Assembly (NCBI GenBank): GCA_905221605.1
Contig: CAJNDS010000127.1
Coordinates: 170,001 to 220,050 of the forward strand
Reading direction: 5' to 3'
Origin: Symbiodinium natans
Lineage: Eukaryota; Sar; Dinophyceae; Suessiales; Symbiodiniaceae
Length of the DNA stretch: 50,050 bases
Below are positions 10,751 to 22,660 of this stretch, piece after piece. The notes under the pieces are model-generated. The model did no database searches. It worked only from the letters and a program-made list of their open reading frames with translations, and was not told the origin of the DNA. Every line of letters begins with the position of its first letter. Positions within the stretch are counted from its first letter, which is position 1. Both the position numbers and the translations under genes were made by a program.

Positions 10751-12860
10751 AGATGGTAAGCCCGCTTGAACAGGATGCGAAAGAGGGTGATCAAGCATCG
10801 CTGCTCTGCAGTCGCGGCCCTGTCAGTTCACTTGTTCGACAGCCGTCTCATCTCCATCACCTGTTGAGGACTGGCTTGGCCTGCCCACACAGCTCCGCCA
10901 CAGTCTTCATGCGAGCAAGCCCATGCCTCAGCTATCCTCAGCTTACCCAGAACCTGGATTGCCGTGTTCAGAGATATACGGAGCAGCTTCACGTTCCTAA
11001 GGGAGAGGTGGTTGGACCGACCGCGCCGATGCATGGACCGTAGTGCTCTTGGAGTAAGAGATAGTAAGAGCCATACAAATGCCATACAATATCTGGGCCA
11101 TTCATTGAAAGCCACGCAGATCCGTGCAGGACCTGGTTTCGTGGCTGCCTTTGGCGACATTGCGGTGTGCGCGGTCAAGGCCTAGACACTCATAGGATCT
11201 CAAAGGCGGCACACATTGGCCTTGCCCAAACCCTGGCAGGCCGAGGGAGATGAGCGCTTTGCCATCTGCATGGTTGGCATTGCCGGACAGCGCTTGCAAG
11301 CTGGGGTGGACACCTGAGTTTCTGGAGTTCAGAGTGCTGTGAAGATTTGTCAAGAGGTTCACATGCTGCATACCTGAGCCAAGGTAAGTCAGATGGTAGA
11401 GTATGGTATTCTAGGCGCTTGCCGCCGACAGCTGTTGCGAGCACAATGTGCGGTGCCCCGTTCCCGTTCTGCACGTGTGGAAAGGATTGCTACTGCTTCC
11501 AGAAGGCATCGGTGCTGCCCATTTACAGGCTGGATCCTCCGCCCAATGTGCTCAGGGTTGGTGTGCATTGCGTCCTGCATTGTCATTTTTTGGTTCAGCT
11601 GGGTTCGGGTGCGAAGTTCGGGCATGTGCAGTTACTGCGTCAAAGGCGAACAGGCCGTCTCTGGCATGCTGAATCAGCGTCGTTGCGACTTGAAAGCTGT
11701 CGTGGTCGAGGTGTTGACACCTCACGGCCTACTCAGTTGCCCGCAGGACCTGATTGGTGAAACATGTCGAATCAGCAAAGTCTCGCGGATCCTCACAAGT
11801 TAGAGGCTAAGAGCTGCGACTGCTGCTCGCAGGATATGCTGGCCAATGGCAAGGTGCCTGCAAAGCATTTTTAGATGCCAATAGATGCCATGTGATGCTG
11901 TGCAGTGAATCCTGTGGAGGATGAGCTGCCTTCCACGGCGGATGCCTTCATTCAAATGGCTTACGAACTCTTCGATGCTGGTCAGGAGGCCGAGATCTCC
12001 AGCAATGCATGCTGTGCGCGGTGTGCGATTCCTTGTGCAATCTTTCTTGCAATGCTCTTGTGCAACTGCGCCGCATGCTCTGCGCGCAGGACCAGGCGAT
12101 CTCCATATCGGTCAGAGCTTTCTCACAAGTCGGAGCTCAGCCAATGCTTCTTGCAGCGCCTGTGCTGCAGCTGAAGTGCCCAACATACGAAGACTGACCG
12201 CAAGCACAAATGAGCTTGAAATACTTGAAACCCTGTGCCATGTCTGCCATGTAGCGGCCCAGGCCGAGGGAATCAACAAACATGCGTTAGCTGCGTTCGC
12301 CCAGGCTCCGTTATAGACATTCGTTGCAGACATGGAAAAGGCAATCCACCTCAGCCAATCAGCCTACAGGGAGGGCGGGGGGAAGTTCGGCAGACGTTGT
12401 GCAAAATTTTGACAGCAACAGGATCTACTCCGAAACGTAAGACTTACACCCGCAGAAGTGAATGGCAGACAACCGTTGAGGACCACCTCCTCCTTCTGAA
12501 GGGACGCGCGAGAACAAACTCAAGACAGAGAGCTGCAGGTGAGCGATGTCTCAAGAAATTGAGTAGAGTGTCGTGGTGGCCTCCAAAACTGCTGATTGTT
12601 CTGCGATTTCTGCGGCGACGCATCTGCCTTTGACAGCATTCCACATGCAGCTGCTTGTGGCAGTCAAGGTTGAGCAACGAACATTGCAACTCCTGGATGC
12701 AGACACAAGCCCGAAGAGGACTGGGCGCCCTCTCCTCATTTGAGACACTTTCTGGAGACTGTATTTGAGGGATATTCATAGTAGACTTGGGGTTCGCTCT
12801 TTTTCGCGAGGAGATAGGTTGCTTGAGATGCAAGATCGAACACTGAGGCGAACAGCTTGA
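10751..12860. other. Unresolved; competing exon candidates on both strands
   Basis: Candidates on the - strand are 10828-11178 (SLNTAIQVLGKLRIAEAWAC), 11102-11371 (GKALISLGLPGFGQGQ), 11389-11625 (QDAMHTNPEHIGRRIQPVNG) and 12444-12947 (167 codons). Candidates on the + strand are 11905-12174 (DELPSTADAFIQMAYELFDA) and 12009-12197 (ISISVRAFSQVGAQPMLLAA). The fragments look like protein but match no family I can name, and I could not chain them through splice sites. Confidence 0.3.
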
Positions 12861-12959
12861 TCTCAGGCAAATGCTCATCACCAAAGCGCGTAGCCTGGGA
12901 CGCTGGCTGCAGTTTCTGGAGAAGGTGCCTGCTGAGAAGGGAGACATGCGCAGAAAGAC

Positions 12960-13300
12960 ATGCGCAGAGACGTTGGAAAATCGAACCCCACATACATGCG
13001 CGCCGTGGACATCGAAGCGCAGCCCGGAGAGGTCGGCATTTGGATCCGCATGGGAAACGCTCCGAACATCACGTCAGCCCGACAGAAGGTGGTCGAGGCC
13101 AGTGACGCTGCCATTGTTGACACCAAGTGCAGAGGGGTGTTGCGAGCAGGCTTGTGAGCGAGCCGCAGCAGCAATTCGATTGCTCGAGTATCACGACACA
13201 GCACCTGATGTCTTCGCAGTGCGCCCATTCGCCTATAGTCACGGTGATCCTTACCTTGAGAGCTGGGGCCGGCTAATCATTGCTGGTCGCCTAGGCCAGC
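12960..13300 (+). pseudogene. Short segment resembling a dehydrogenase-kinase exon, frame-disrupted
   Basis: A + frame reads ...PNITSARQKVVEASDAAIVDTKCRG. After a one-base frame change in a GGGG run (about 13133-13136) the adjacent frame reads CCEQACERAAAAIRLLEYHD. The kinase gene at 28 kb reads GIVDTKCNPGRICEE there, and the nucleotides CATTGTTGA[CT]ACCAAGTGCA and TGCGAG[CG]AGGCTTG are shared. No other kinase boxes follow downstream, so this is at most a relic or a chance resemblance of about 40 nt. A - frame of 116 codons at 12878-13228 competes. Confidence 0.3.
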
Positions 13301-16300
13301 GCAATACACAATGCCCTGGACAAAGGCACGAGTAAATTTGTTGTGGCCCACCCCATAGTTCCTCCGCACGTTCTATGCTGTGCCCCTCCCAAAGGCGCCG
13401 ACGAAGGTTCTGAAGATGACAGCCGAGTGTTTTACAGCTGTCTCCGCCTCACTGTAGGGCTTGAGCCTAGCATTCGAAGGTCCAGAAATTTCAGAGCAGA
13501 GTGAGAGCAGAGCAGTCTGTTGACGTCACCCGGGTCCTCTGTTCCGTCTTCAGTCAAGGCCTGAGCAGCTGCGAGCGCCTTCTGGCAAGCTTGGCTGAGT
13601 ATCCCCGCACATTGCCATTTGGCCAGGTGCCCAGGATTTCGGAGGAAGGGGACGGTCATGGAGATCAAAATGTTCAAATCATTCAAAATTCAAGAGATTG
13701 GTGAAGGGATTGGGGATGGTTGGAGCGGGGAGGCAGGCATCGAATAGCTGTGTAAGGGCTTTGCAAGTTTGGGGAGTCTCGGACCCAAGATGACTTAAGT
13801 CTCGCTGTTTTAGGTTCAGGCGGCGCCTGGGACGCTGTGATCTTCGTCCAAACGGTCGTCTGCGCCTTCTTGGACGCAGCTTTGGCAAAGCTGGCATGTA
13901 TTGGCGAAGTTACTTGGTGTGGGGATTACCCTCCCTGTTCCCAGAAAGCTTAAGTGTGGGTTGAGGGCTCTCTACCGTTCCCAGGGCGCACTCTTTGATA
14001 TCGAGGCTTGACTCTGTGCCAGGAGAAGAGATCACAAGTCTTGGCCGCACATCCCATGGCACTGATGCGAGCTAAGATTGGAGAAACCTCTGTGCATGTC
14101 CTGCGCGTTGCCTCATTCTACCTTTCGGGTCACAAGGCCAGCTGCAGAGCCTCAGATGTTACGGAGGTGAAACCTGCGCACATGGCATGGCCGCAGCCAT
14201 GGCTTGGCTTGCACTGCGTTGCGGAGGTACTTGGTGACCCGGCACGGTCGAGTTCCGTCATCAGCTGTAGGAAGTGGCTGCGTTCTCGGGAAGCCCATTT
14301 ATCAGAAGTGAAATCCATGTTGCTTCGACAGCTTGAATAGCCAAGGTTGGCTGATGGCACTTTCCGTCCAGAGGGCTCTTGAAGACCTCCGGGTCGTGAG
14401 CGCCGTCCCTAGGGCCTCGAGCCGAACTCGGCAATGTCGGTAATGAAGTCAAGAAACTGTGGTAACAGAAAACGGTCAAGAAAGGCAGGACTAGACTCAG
14501 ACTAGACTTGTGAAGTTCAGAGAGAATGCGCTGAAGCAAATATAAGCAAGTGACAATATTCGAGGATGTTCCATGTTCACCTCAATATTCACGTTGTTGT
14601 CGGCCCGTGTTTCTGGTACGGGCCAGGTAATTCGGATCCATTGTTTCTTCAAGCTTGGGGTTAACGAAGCGTGACGTCCGAACATCTTCAAAGAATCTTA
14701 CAAGACAAGCCGCGCACATCTTTTGAAGCGAAATTCGCCAGGCCTGGAGGTCCTACCTACACTTCCGCGGCAGCATCTCCCGCTTCTTGACGCACAGGTG
14801 GGTCGGCCTTGGACCTTTCGGACCTCATTTTTCATTTTCATAATGTTTTACGCGGTTTTTTACGCGATACGTTTTACGATACATGTTTTTCAATCTTCTA
14901 TACGACCCTGAGATGCAGATGTATGCAGTGACGGGTGTTCCCTTGCGCATTGAAGGCCATTCGAGTGGTACAAGGTCTTCAGCAGCTGTGTCGCTGCACA
15001 CTCCTGGCAGCATACGCCTGGCACCTACTCCAGCAAACCGTACATGGCAGCATCTAGCAGCACCATTCGGAGTCACATTCACTGGAAGCAATGGCAAAAG
15101 ATGGGCAAGACTGTAAATCCTGGAAGCAGAAGGCGAGCTTCTGTGACCTTCACTGCACACAAATGGCCGTCACCTCAACGGGCTCCTGGAAGATTCTCAG
15201 GGACATCGGTTGCTTTTTCTGTTCGACTTCGCCCACTTGGGAGTCATGAGGCCAAAGTCCGGCACGAGGTCCTGTCCCATTTGGCAGACGCAGAGGCACC
15301 CAACGAGACGCAACCGCCGGTAACCACCGTTTGTCACTTTCACTGCGTCTGACTCTGACGAATCAAGCTGCACTGGCAACTTGCGAGGCTTGCCTGGCGG
15401 AAAAAGCAACCGTTTCCTGCTCACAACTGCGGACACTTCAGTTTGCAGAAGAGCCTGGCTCTCAACTTGCTCATATGAAAGCAGGATGGCAGGATGATGC
15501 GGGGTGCATGTCACAACATGGTGAAACATTGAGGTTCGAGGACCTGGAGGCCCGAACCAAGCGAATGATGCGAAACTTGTGTACCAAGCAGACTGTCGCA
15601 TCGCCAGCGTTGGTTTGCACGCAGCTCTTCATCAAGCTGGCTGCCAATGCAGATGTCAAGCGCGCCGGACTTGGGCAATTACCTTCAGGAAATGTTGATC
15701 AAAAAAGGATCGTACTTTCTGCATCACGACGGGCATGCTGGTGATGAAGTGAAAAGATCCGAAAAGGAGTGCCCACTTGCTCGTTGCTTTCAAACAGCAG
15801 TGGGCTATGGGCATTCGAGATCATTCAAGAGGTGGCATCTGCGTTTCCAGGCCTTGACGAAAACATGGCAGCTTCTGAGACTTTCCGCCCGCATGCGTTC
15901 ACGTACTGCCAGAAGCTCACAAAGTTCCTGTGCCAGAACACAGCAGTTGATGCACGTGCAAGCGGATAGGTCTTCAACATCCACGTCTGCATCCGCTCTT
16001 TTTCCGGCTGCTGCGCCTCTTCCCGCCTTCAAGCGAGACGCTGGAGGACGATGTGGAACCCGCGAAGCCTTGTGAAGTGTGAGGCTGTCACAGAAAAGGC
16101 AATGCGAGCTGAAGCTTGGCCGATTGCAGTAGTTCATTTCGAGATGCGACAGGAGCTGCTGTCTCCATATCCTGAGCTTCGCTGGACTCTCGAGTTGAGT
16201 GGGCTTGCGGAGGCCGGGCTTTGGTCGGTTGCAAGTTCAAGTTCTGTGCCGGTTCTGCCGCAGATCATTTCGATTCACGAGCATGAGGCTTCGAGCAGCC

Positions 16301-16600
16301 GGTGGCCTCTAGCAGCGCACGCTGCCCTACACTCAGAACTCAGAACCATAAGGGGTTCACCATCTTTGACTCGTGCTCTGCACGGAAGTCAGCTACCAGC
16401 ACTGCACTCAGGTGAAGCGGATCGGTGAGAAAGCTGCAGCGAGTGAGAGGACATGTGGGGAGCGTAGCAAGATGTCGGATAAATGCGGCCGGGCCTCTCA
16501 CATCCACTCTGAACTCCAGGATAGATGCGACCAGGCGCAAGGTGATGGAAGCCTTCCTCTCAAGTCAGAAAGCATTAGAACGCTTCAATGATCTTGAATG
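13301..16600. other. Unresolved; several protein-like frames, strand undecided
   Basis: Frames with natural composition include + 13501-13704, + 14008-14340, + 14883-15116 (YDPEMQMYAVTGVPLRIEGH), + 15331-15744 (RFEDLEARTKRMMRNLCTKQ), + 15769-15969 (IIQEVASAFPGLDENMAAS), + 16051-16428 and + 16373-16591. The - frame 15197-15601 overlaps the third to fourth of these and looks equally good (YRRLRLVGCLCVCQMGQDLV). No family was recognised. A run of + exons from about 14.9 to 16.6 kb is the better guess, because the recognised genes are all on +. Confidence 0.3.
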
Positions 16601-19600
16601 AAGATCCCCCCCCTTTTCGGTGAGCCTCACTCAGCGCCCCTAGGATCATCTGCGAATCTGGGCATAGATGCTAAGGCCGTGGCCTCCATAGCGTCTGCGG
16701 CAGCTCGGGCAGAGGCACGGCGTGGCGACCAAGCGAAAGTGCAGCTGGGATCACGTTAAAGACAAGAAAGCCCTGAAGGACACGCCTGCCGCCCTTGCTT
16801 CCTTCAGACACTATGCTCAAGCCCAGGCTTGCAGCTGAAGGAGAAAAGTTCTGTTGGGACTTTGCCACATGCCCGCTGATTTGGCATTGTTAAGGGTTAA
16901 GATGGTCAAGATGTGTTCTCATTTGAGCTTAGTTAGTAAGAGAGTAGAATGCTCAAGAGAGGAAAAGAAGGGAAAGAACAACAACCAAACAAAAAATGGG
17001 TGAGAGACAGAGAGAGAGGGAGAGAGCGAACGAGCGAACTGGAAGGAAGGAAGGAAGGAAGAGCAATGTGGCGGATTGTCACAGTGAGGAGGTCACTGGT
17101 GATGCGGCGGCAGTAGCACAGGAAGAACTAACAGCATTTTGGGGATTTTAGGGATATTTTAGGGGCTTCCTTTGCTTGAGTGATTTACTAAAGGCACACC
17201 GGTGCTCTGCCGGGTCCACGATCAGCGCGCTTGCATCTCCTGTTAGTTGGCTATCGTCCGGAGCCCTTTGGCTCAAGCTTGCAGTAAAGCACTGGTTCGA
17301 GGCTGGCGCGTGAGCAAGGTTTGTTCTCAACTTCAGTCTTTTGCACGTACTCCACGCAGGTTGAGGTGATGATGGAGGTGACGGAGGTCTCCAATTCCCT
17401 GAAAGTTTGTTTCATGGAGGCCCAATCGTTGGCTTCAACCTTCGCCCGTTTTACCTCGTTCCATGCAACGTTTGGATCAGGCTGGCCGCTATTCCGAACC
17501 TGTCTCTGTCCACCAGGCGTTTCAGGAGCCCTGATGTGTTCTGATGCAAGCCTGATGAGCTGATTTGCGAGCACAATCTGGCAGGAGCTGGCTCCATTCG
17601 GAGAGATTATGCGCCTTGAGCTGCTGAGCAGCCCTTACCAGACTCGCAGCCTTACAAGCTGTTTTTAGGGCTTACAATCACAACAAGCAAGCCAGTCGGC
17701 CGAATTTCTCACATTGGCAAGGCCAGACGAGCCCGACAGCGTGGCCAAGTCTTCAGCACTCGCACATAGCCGCTACCCAACGTGCATGTCATTCTGCTGT
17801 TTGTGCTGCAGGTCGTGAGTTACTACGACTATCGGTGCGCTTTACATGCTGCTGCACATCTCGGTTCTGATCGATGCTCCATGGAGCGCCACAGCCAGTT
17901 GCTTGATGTTGTCCACGTTTTGCCGGTGCCTGCAAAGGAGCCACAGTATGGCCAGTGCTATGTCCATCTTCCAAACGAGGCTCAGCGGCTGAGGGCTTCA
18001 TTTGCAGACGGCATGTGCATGTAAGCTGGACTCTAGCCTAAATCTTTCAAGGAGGTCAAGCCTGATCCAATTGACTTGAGCAATCATGAACCATCTCTTC
18101 CATGACCCAAGAGAGCAGTTGGCAGCCTGGTTCATGTCCATAATCGTATCGGGTTCTGCGAACCAGAAAGGATTGGAGCAGCTGCAGTCTAGTGAACAGT
18201 CACCAATACTTACAAATGCTCGCACACTTGGAAATCGCAACGCAACTATTGTAGAGCTTGCTGCTTTGCTGCATGGTCAGGCAACGGGATGTCACATCGA
18301 AGAGATCGGCAACACGTGCGCGAAGAGCTAGTGATGAGCGCCCGAGCCATTGTGATCAGCCTGCGAGGTATGCCCATTGTTGCGATGTTCGAACTGCAGC
18401 AAAGTTAGCACTGCAGGTGGCCGACAAGCCATATGCCATGATATGTAGTCTGTTGATGTCAATTGAAGCATTGTAGTAAGTTGTAATCACATGTGATGCC
18501 ACATTGTTGCACCCTGCTGGCAAGCTGCTCGCTGTGAATGCGCAGTTTGGTGTCAAAGAGCCCAAGTCGAAGACCAGAAAGGCGTTGAATCAATGGGTTT
18601 GGTGTGACAGCAGGATGCCCTTTTCGTGCATGGCATGCCTGAGACCACATGAAAGGCCTACGTCGCTCCAGCGATCAAAGCTGACAAAGCTCCAACAGCG
18701 CCGAAATACCTGAATGATCTTGGGATCTCGGAGGCTCGTCAGTTCGCCAATGAGTGGTTGCCAAGCTGCATATCCTTGATGAAATGGCTGGACCATGCTG
18801 GACTAACCCGCAGGTTGTCTGGGCACATCTGGACAGCGGCAAGGAGACGCGCAGCACGCTGAGAATCACCGGCGTGCCTGCCAAGCTGCCGGCTTCTCAC
18901 GAGATCTTGAATGGGGCCATTGGCTGTCATTGAATCAGTGCAGGGCAATGCAGGGCACCTCACCGCCCACTCCGAAGGTGCAAAGAATCCAGGTTTCATC
19001 TTCTGCTGGAAGATGCGGACTTGGCAGAGGTGGGAGTTTGCTGACAACGATAGTTGCTTCATCTTCTGGCAAAAAGCTCGTCTTGTCTGCTAGCACGTGG
19101 ACATCTTCCGCACTTTCACCAGCACGCGCCGTCGGTTGGGCACAGCTTTGGTTAATGCGGCACCCCGGCCTGCACAGCATCATGCAGCGAATTATAGCGA
19201 ATTGCATCAGTAGCTTGCGCTAGGGGCGCATGCGGCTTGCAGGTTTCTCCACTAGGCGTCAAGTTGGTGGCGAAATTCTTTCATGGACGACAGTGGGGCA
19301 ATATCATGCCTGCAGCTGCCGAACCGGCGAATGTTGGCTCACAGGGATGCACGCTCTGTCTCGTGACATTATGACAAATTCTGACAAATTATGACACGAA
19401 ACAGCAAACTATGGGGCAACAGGTGAGCTTTGCAGCGACGCAAGGGCGAGATGAGGTGGTGGCCCCACATTGGCGTTGGCATGCTCTGCATTTTTGTTGC
19501 CAGGTGCTTCGAAGGTATCCATTCCAGGCCCGGCGCACGCGCCTCTTTCTGGACCTTCGTGGTCGATGTGCTCCTTTAAACAATTCGTGCAGGAGAATAC

Positions 19601-20200
19601 ACTCCAGAAAGCCAAGGCTTGCACCAGTCTCGGTTGCATAAATGATCATGAAGAAAAGTTGGTAAGTATGAGATGTAGGAGTACTGTATGCTGTAGGCAT
19701 GCTGTATGGGCAGAGATGCGAAGGACACCTCTGGCTACACAATAGCAAAAGTTGCTGTCTGGTGCTTGGCGACGCTTTGCAACGGCTTCATTCCAGATTC
19801 TTCCACTTTTTCCTCACCTGTGTGGGCACTGTGTTATACTGTGTTTTGTTCTGCGCTAGCCTTCACAACTTTGGATGCAAAGGTTCACGTTCTGGCAAGC
19901 GACATGCAAAGCGTGTCCGAAGTCAGCACGGAGGTTCGAAAGATGTTGTGCCGAGACTGGACTCTAATCAGTGTGTGACAGCTCCGTGCAACGACATGCC
20001 ATAAGGTTGAAGACATGGTCTGCCGCATCTGGCAGGAGTTGCACGGGTGAGATAATAACAGTATTTGCCCTGCAGGTGAACGACGATGCCGAGTCATTAC
20101 CGTCTGAAAGGCAAGGCAGCTATTGGTGCAGTTGCAAACATGATACCACAGTGCCGTGAATTGTGAGGCATTAGGCATTGAGAGTGCCTATTTGGGAAGC
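16601..20200. other. Unresolved; exon candidates mostly on the - strand
   Basis: A purine-rich low-complexity tract (GAGAGA, then GGAA repeats) lies at 17005-17061. Protein-like - frames are 17251-17574 (NVAWNEVKRAKVEANDWAS), about 18510-18590 (LSGLRLGLFDTKLRIHSEQ), 18935-19207 (VHVLADKTSFLPEDEATIVV) and 19409-19639 (LKEHIDHEGPERGACAG). A + frame 17782-18024 competes. These may belong to one - strand gene between 17 and 22 kb, but I could not chain exons or name a product. Confidence 0.3.
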
Positions 20201-20268
20201 TCAGTCACAAGGCAGGACATCTTCCGGCCTGTCACACTTTGGGGATGTCTCTAGTCCCGATTGCAAAA

Positions 20269-20424
<156 letters not shown>

Positions 20425-22660
20425 ACATAGCCCCCAGCATTCGAAACATCTGCGAAACATCTGCCGCAAGTCGCCCGGGGCATCCAGGCAACCGCCGCCT
20501 TAACTCGCCACAAGGCATCACAAGGCCTCAAACTTTCACAGACTCACCTCCGTCCTTTGACATGTCATGTCATCCTTGGAGGTGGGGCGACGCATCTGAA
20601 CTCGAAACTCCAAGGTTCTCCAAAGACTGTCATACTGTTTGTAGAAGTGTTCGTCCTGCTGAGAGATGGCAGAGATGGTATAGTTTGTCGTTATTCTCCT
20701 CTGAGATGGATTGTGCAGTCTTCGTATGTCTTCGTTCAACAGTTGGAGATGCACCCCGTTCCACATAGATTGATGTGATCCCTGCAGCTGTTGTTTATAT
20801 TGCCTGGCACCATAAGCCGCTCGCGACCTAGCACAGGGCTCATTTCTCGGCCTTGCCAGTTGCCTTTCCTGACAGGCAGGGATGTTCTCCAGACGTGACA
20901 GCATGTGAAGTGCTGCCACGTCAGTCCAACTTCCACGGGCAGTGAACTTTGGTTAGGGTTTCGAGCTGACTATCTCCCTGCTTGTGACCCAGTGCGCTTG
21001 CACTGACTTGTATATACGTAGCGGTCCCCGTGTTCGAGTAAGTCTGCGGACTTTCTGAATTATGTGCCCATCCAGCGTTTTTTCCATGGAGCAATTGATC
21101 TCCAGAGCGCATGTGTAGTATACGCGTCGTTGGCAAGGGGTCGCGAGGAGCGGCGCTTCGGCCAGCGTGATGTCCATTCCAGTTTCCTACTGGCTGTTTG
21201 CTGGCCAACTCAGTGGATGACGCCAGGATTGTGCAGCGGTCTCTGAGTGGTGAATGCAGCGGTGCTGCTCTGGACGAAAGTTCCAAGCTAAAAAAGCCGA
21301 GAAAACTAGCGCTTGTGAAGGCCGAACACACAATTCGGGGCTAGCTCGAAACCGATGTTGGTTCTACTTCGTGCACCTTGGCTCAAGCCACCATGGCTCA
21401 TGGTTCAACAGCCGATTCGACCCCCCGTGCATCACATAGCTTGTTTTCGGCATGCTGAGAGACGTCTTCCAGCCCATCCCAAGTACAGACATCAGAGCAA
21501 TCTCCATTGGTACCTGACATGGACACGGGCACAGAAGCCTTGAGCAAGCGTCCACTGCTAGAAGAGGTGCGCTTTGAGTATTCCCGTGTTCTTGGATCTT
21601 GGGAATCAAGTCGACAAAGTGCCACCTTGCGGACTTTGCGAGGACAGTGGGGAACCTGCGAGGGCGCCTCGAGGAGGAAAGTGACCCATAGCGGCCATAG
21701 CGCATAGTCCAACAAGCAGCGAAAAGCATAGAAACACATAGAAACCATCCAAGGGCCTTAGACCTTAGACACTGCTCCAAACGTAGCTTACGCAGCTGCT
21801 GGTTTGAGAGTCTCTGTACATCTCTGTACTGAAGTCTCTTCTCTAGCTGGAGGCCAGCGTGCACAAGAAGATCACGAAAGCTACGCGCTTCTCCAGGCTG
21901 CGCTGTGCTGGAGCCCCCTTTGTGCCAGTTGCGTCCCATCCTTGGGTGGTCTCCGAGCAGGGTGGTGCCGCTGAGCAAGATGCAGCAGGACCCGCAAGAT
22001 CTCGCAAGTGAAGGATGAATAGGAAGTTCGGACGCGTGAAAGAAGGATCTGAGACGCCAATAGAACCAAGCGGTGGCGTATTGCACCTTCTCCGGAACGA
22101 GGCGGCCGCTGTGAGTGCCGGAACAGCCTGTGCAGATGTAGAAATATGAAATATGTAGAAGCTCTTCCACGGCACGGACTCTGGCAGGAAGCGCTCAATG
22201 ATGATCGGCCGTCAGACAGGAGGTTTGCTGATGACGCCAAACGGTCACTCGGGCCATAGAATGGTATATACAACAATAGCATACGGGTACATAGCCGTAG
22301 GCAGAGCATGCATGCCGTGCATTCGGAGACTCCAAGACAGATGCGTTTCCCCAGGCGACCGGGCGAACCTGCCAGGAGAGATGGAGAGACCGCTGTGACC
22401 GCAGCTGTAGCAATAGAGATGCGAAACATGGAGGAGGCGCACAGGGCGCAGAGATTGCTCATGAATCTGCACAGATAGAAGGATTAGAAGGCGATGTGGA
22501 TATTGGAGCCAGGTTGATCAGTCCCGGGAGCTCTTGCCTGTGGCACGCCTTGCATTGCCTGTGGGATTGCGGTTTGGCATGTTTTTGCACTTTGCTGCCA
22601 TGCAAACGCTCCCCTGAGATCCTGTAAGGATCAACAAAACATACTATTGCTCACAGTGAT
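20425..22660. other. Unresolved; longer - strand frames, product unknown
   Basis: The - strand holds 20536-20919 (QQDEHFYKQYDSLWRTLEFR), 20953-21177 (LEINCSMEKTLDGHIIQKVR), 21364-22170 (268 codons, including FRDLLVHAGLQLEKRLQYRD) and 21881-22462 (193 codons). The 268-codon frame is the longest non-repeat frame outside the ankyrin gene, but it has no recognisable domain, and overlapping + and - frames are also open. This could be a multi-exon - strand gene. Confidence 0.3.

Noticed and set aside
17262-17280. CCCTTTGGCTCAAG, close to the 3' end of the dinoflagellate spliced leader (TTTTGGCTCAAG), suggesting a retroposed mRNA relic
   Set aside because: The match is short and imperfect upstream, no coding exon follows on the + strand, and it lies inside a protein-like - strand frame.
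21371-21385. CCTTGGCTCAAG followed by CCACCATGG, a second spliced-leader-like site
   Set aside because: Only ten leader bases match and no convincing + strand coding exon begins there.
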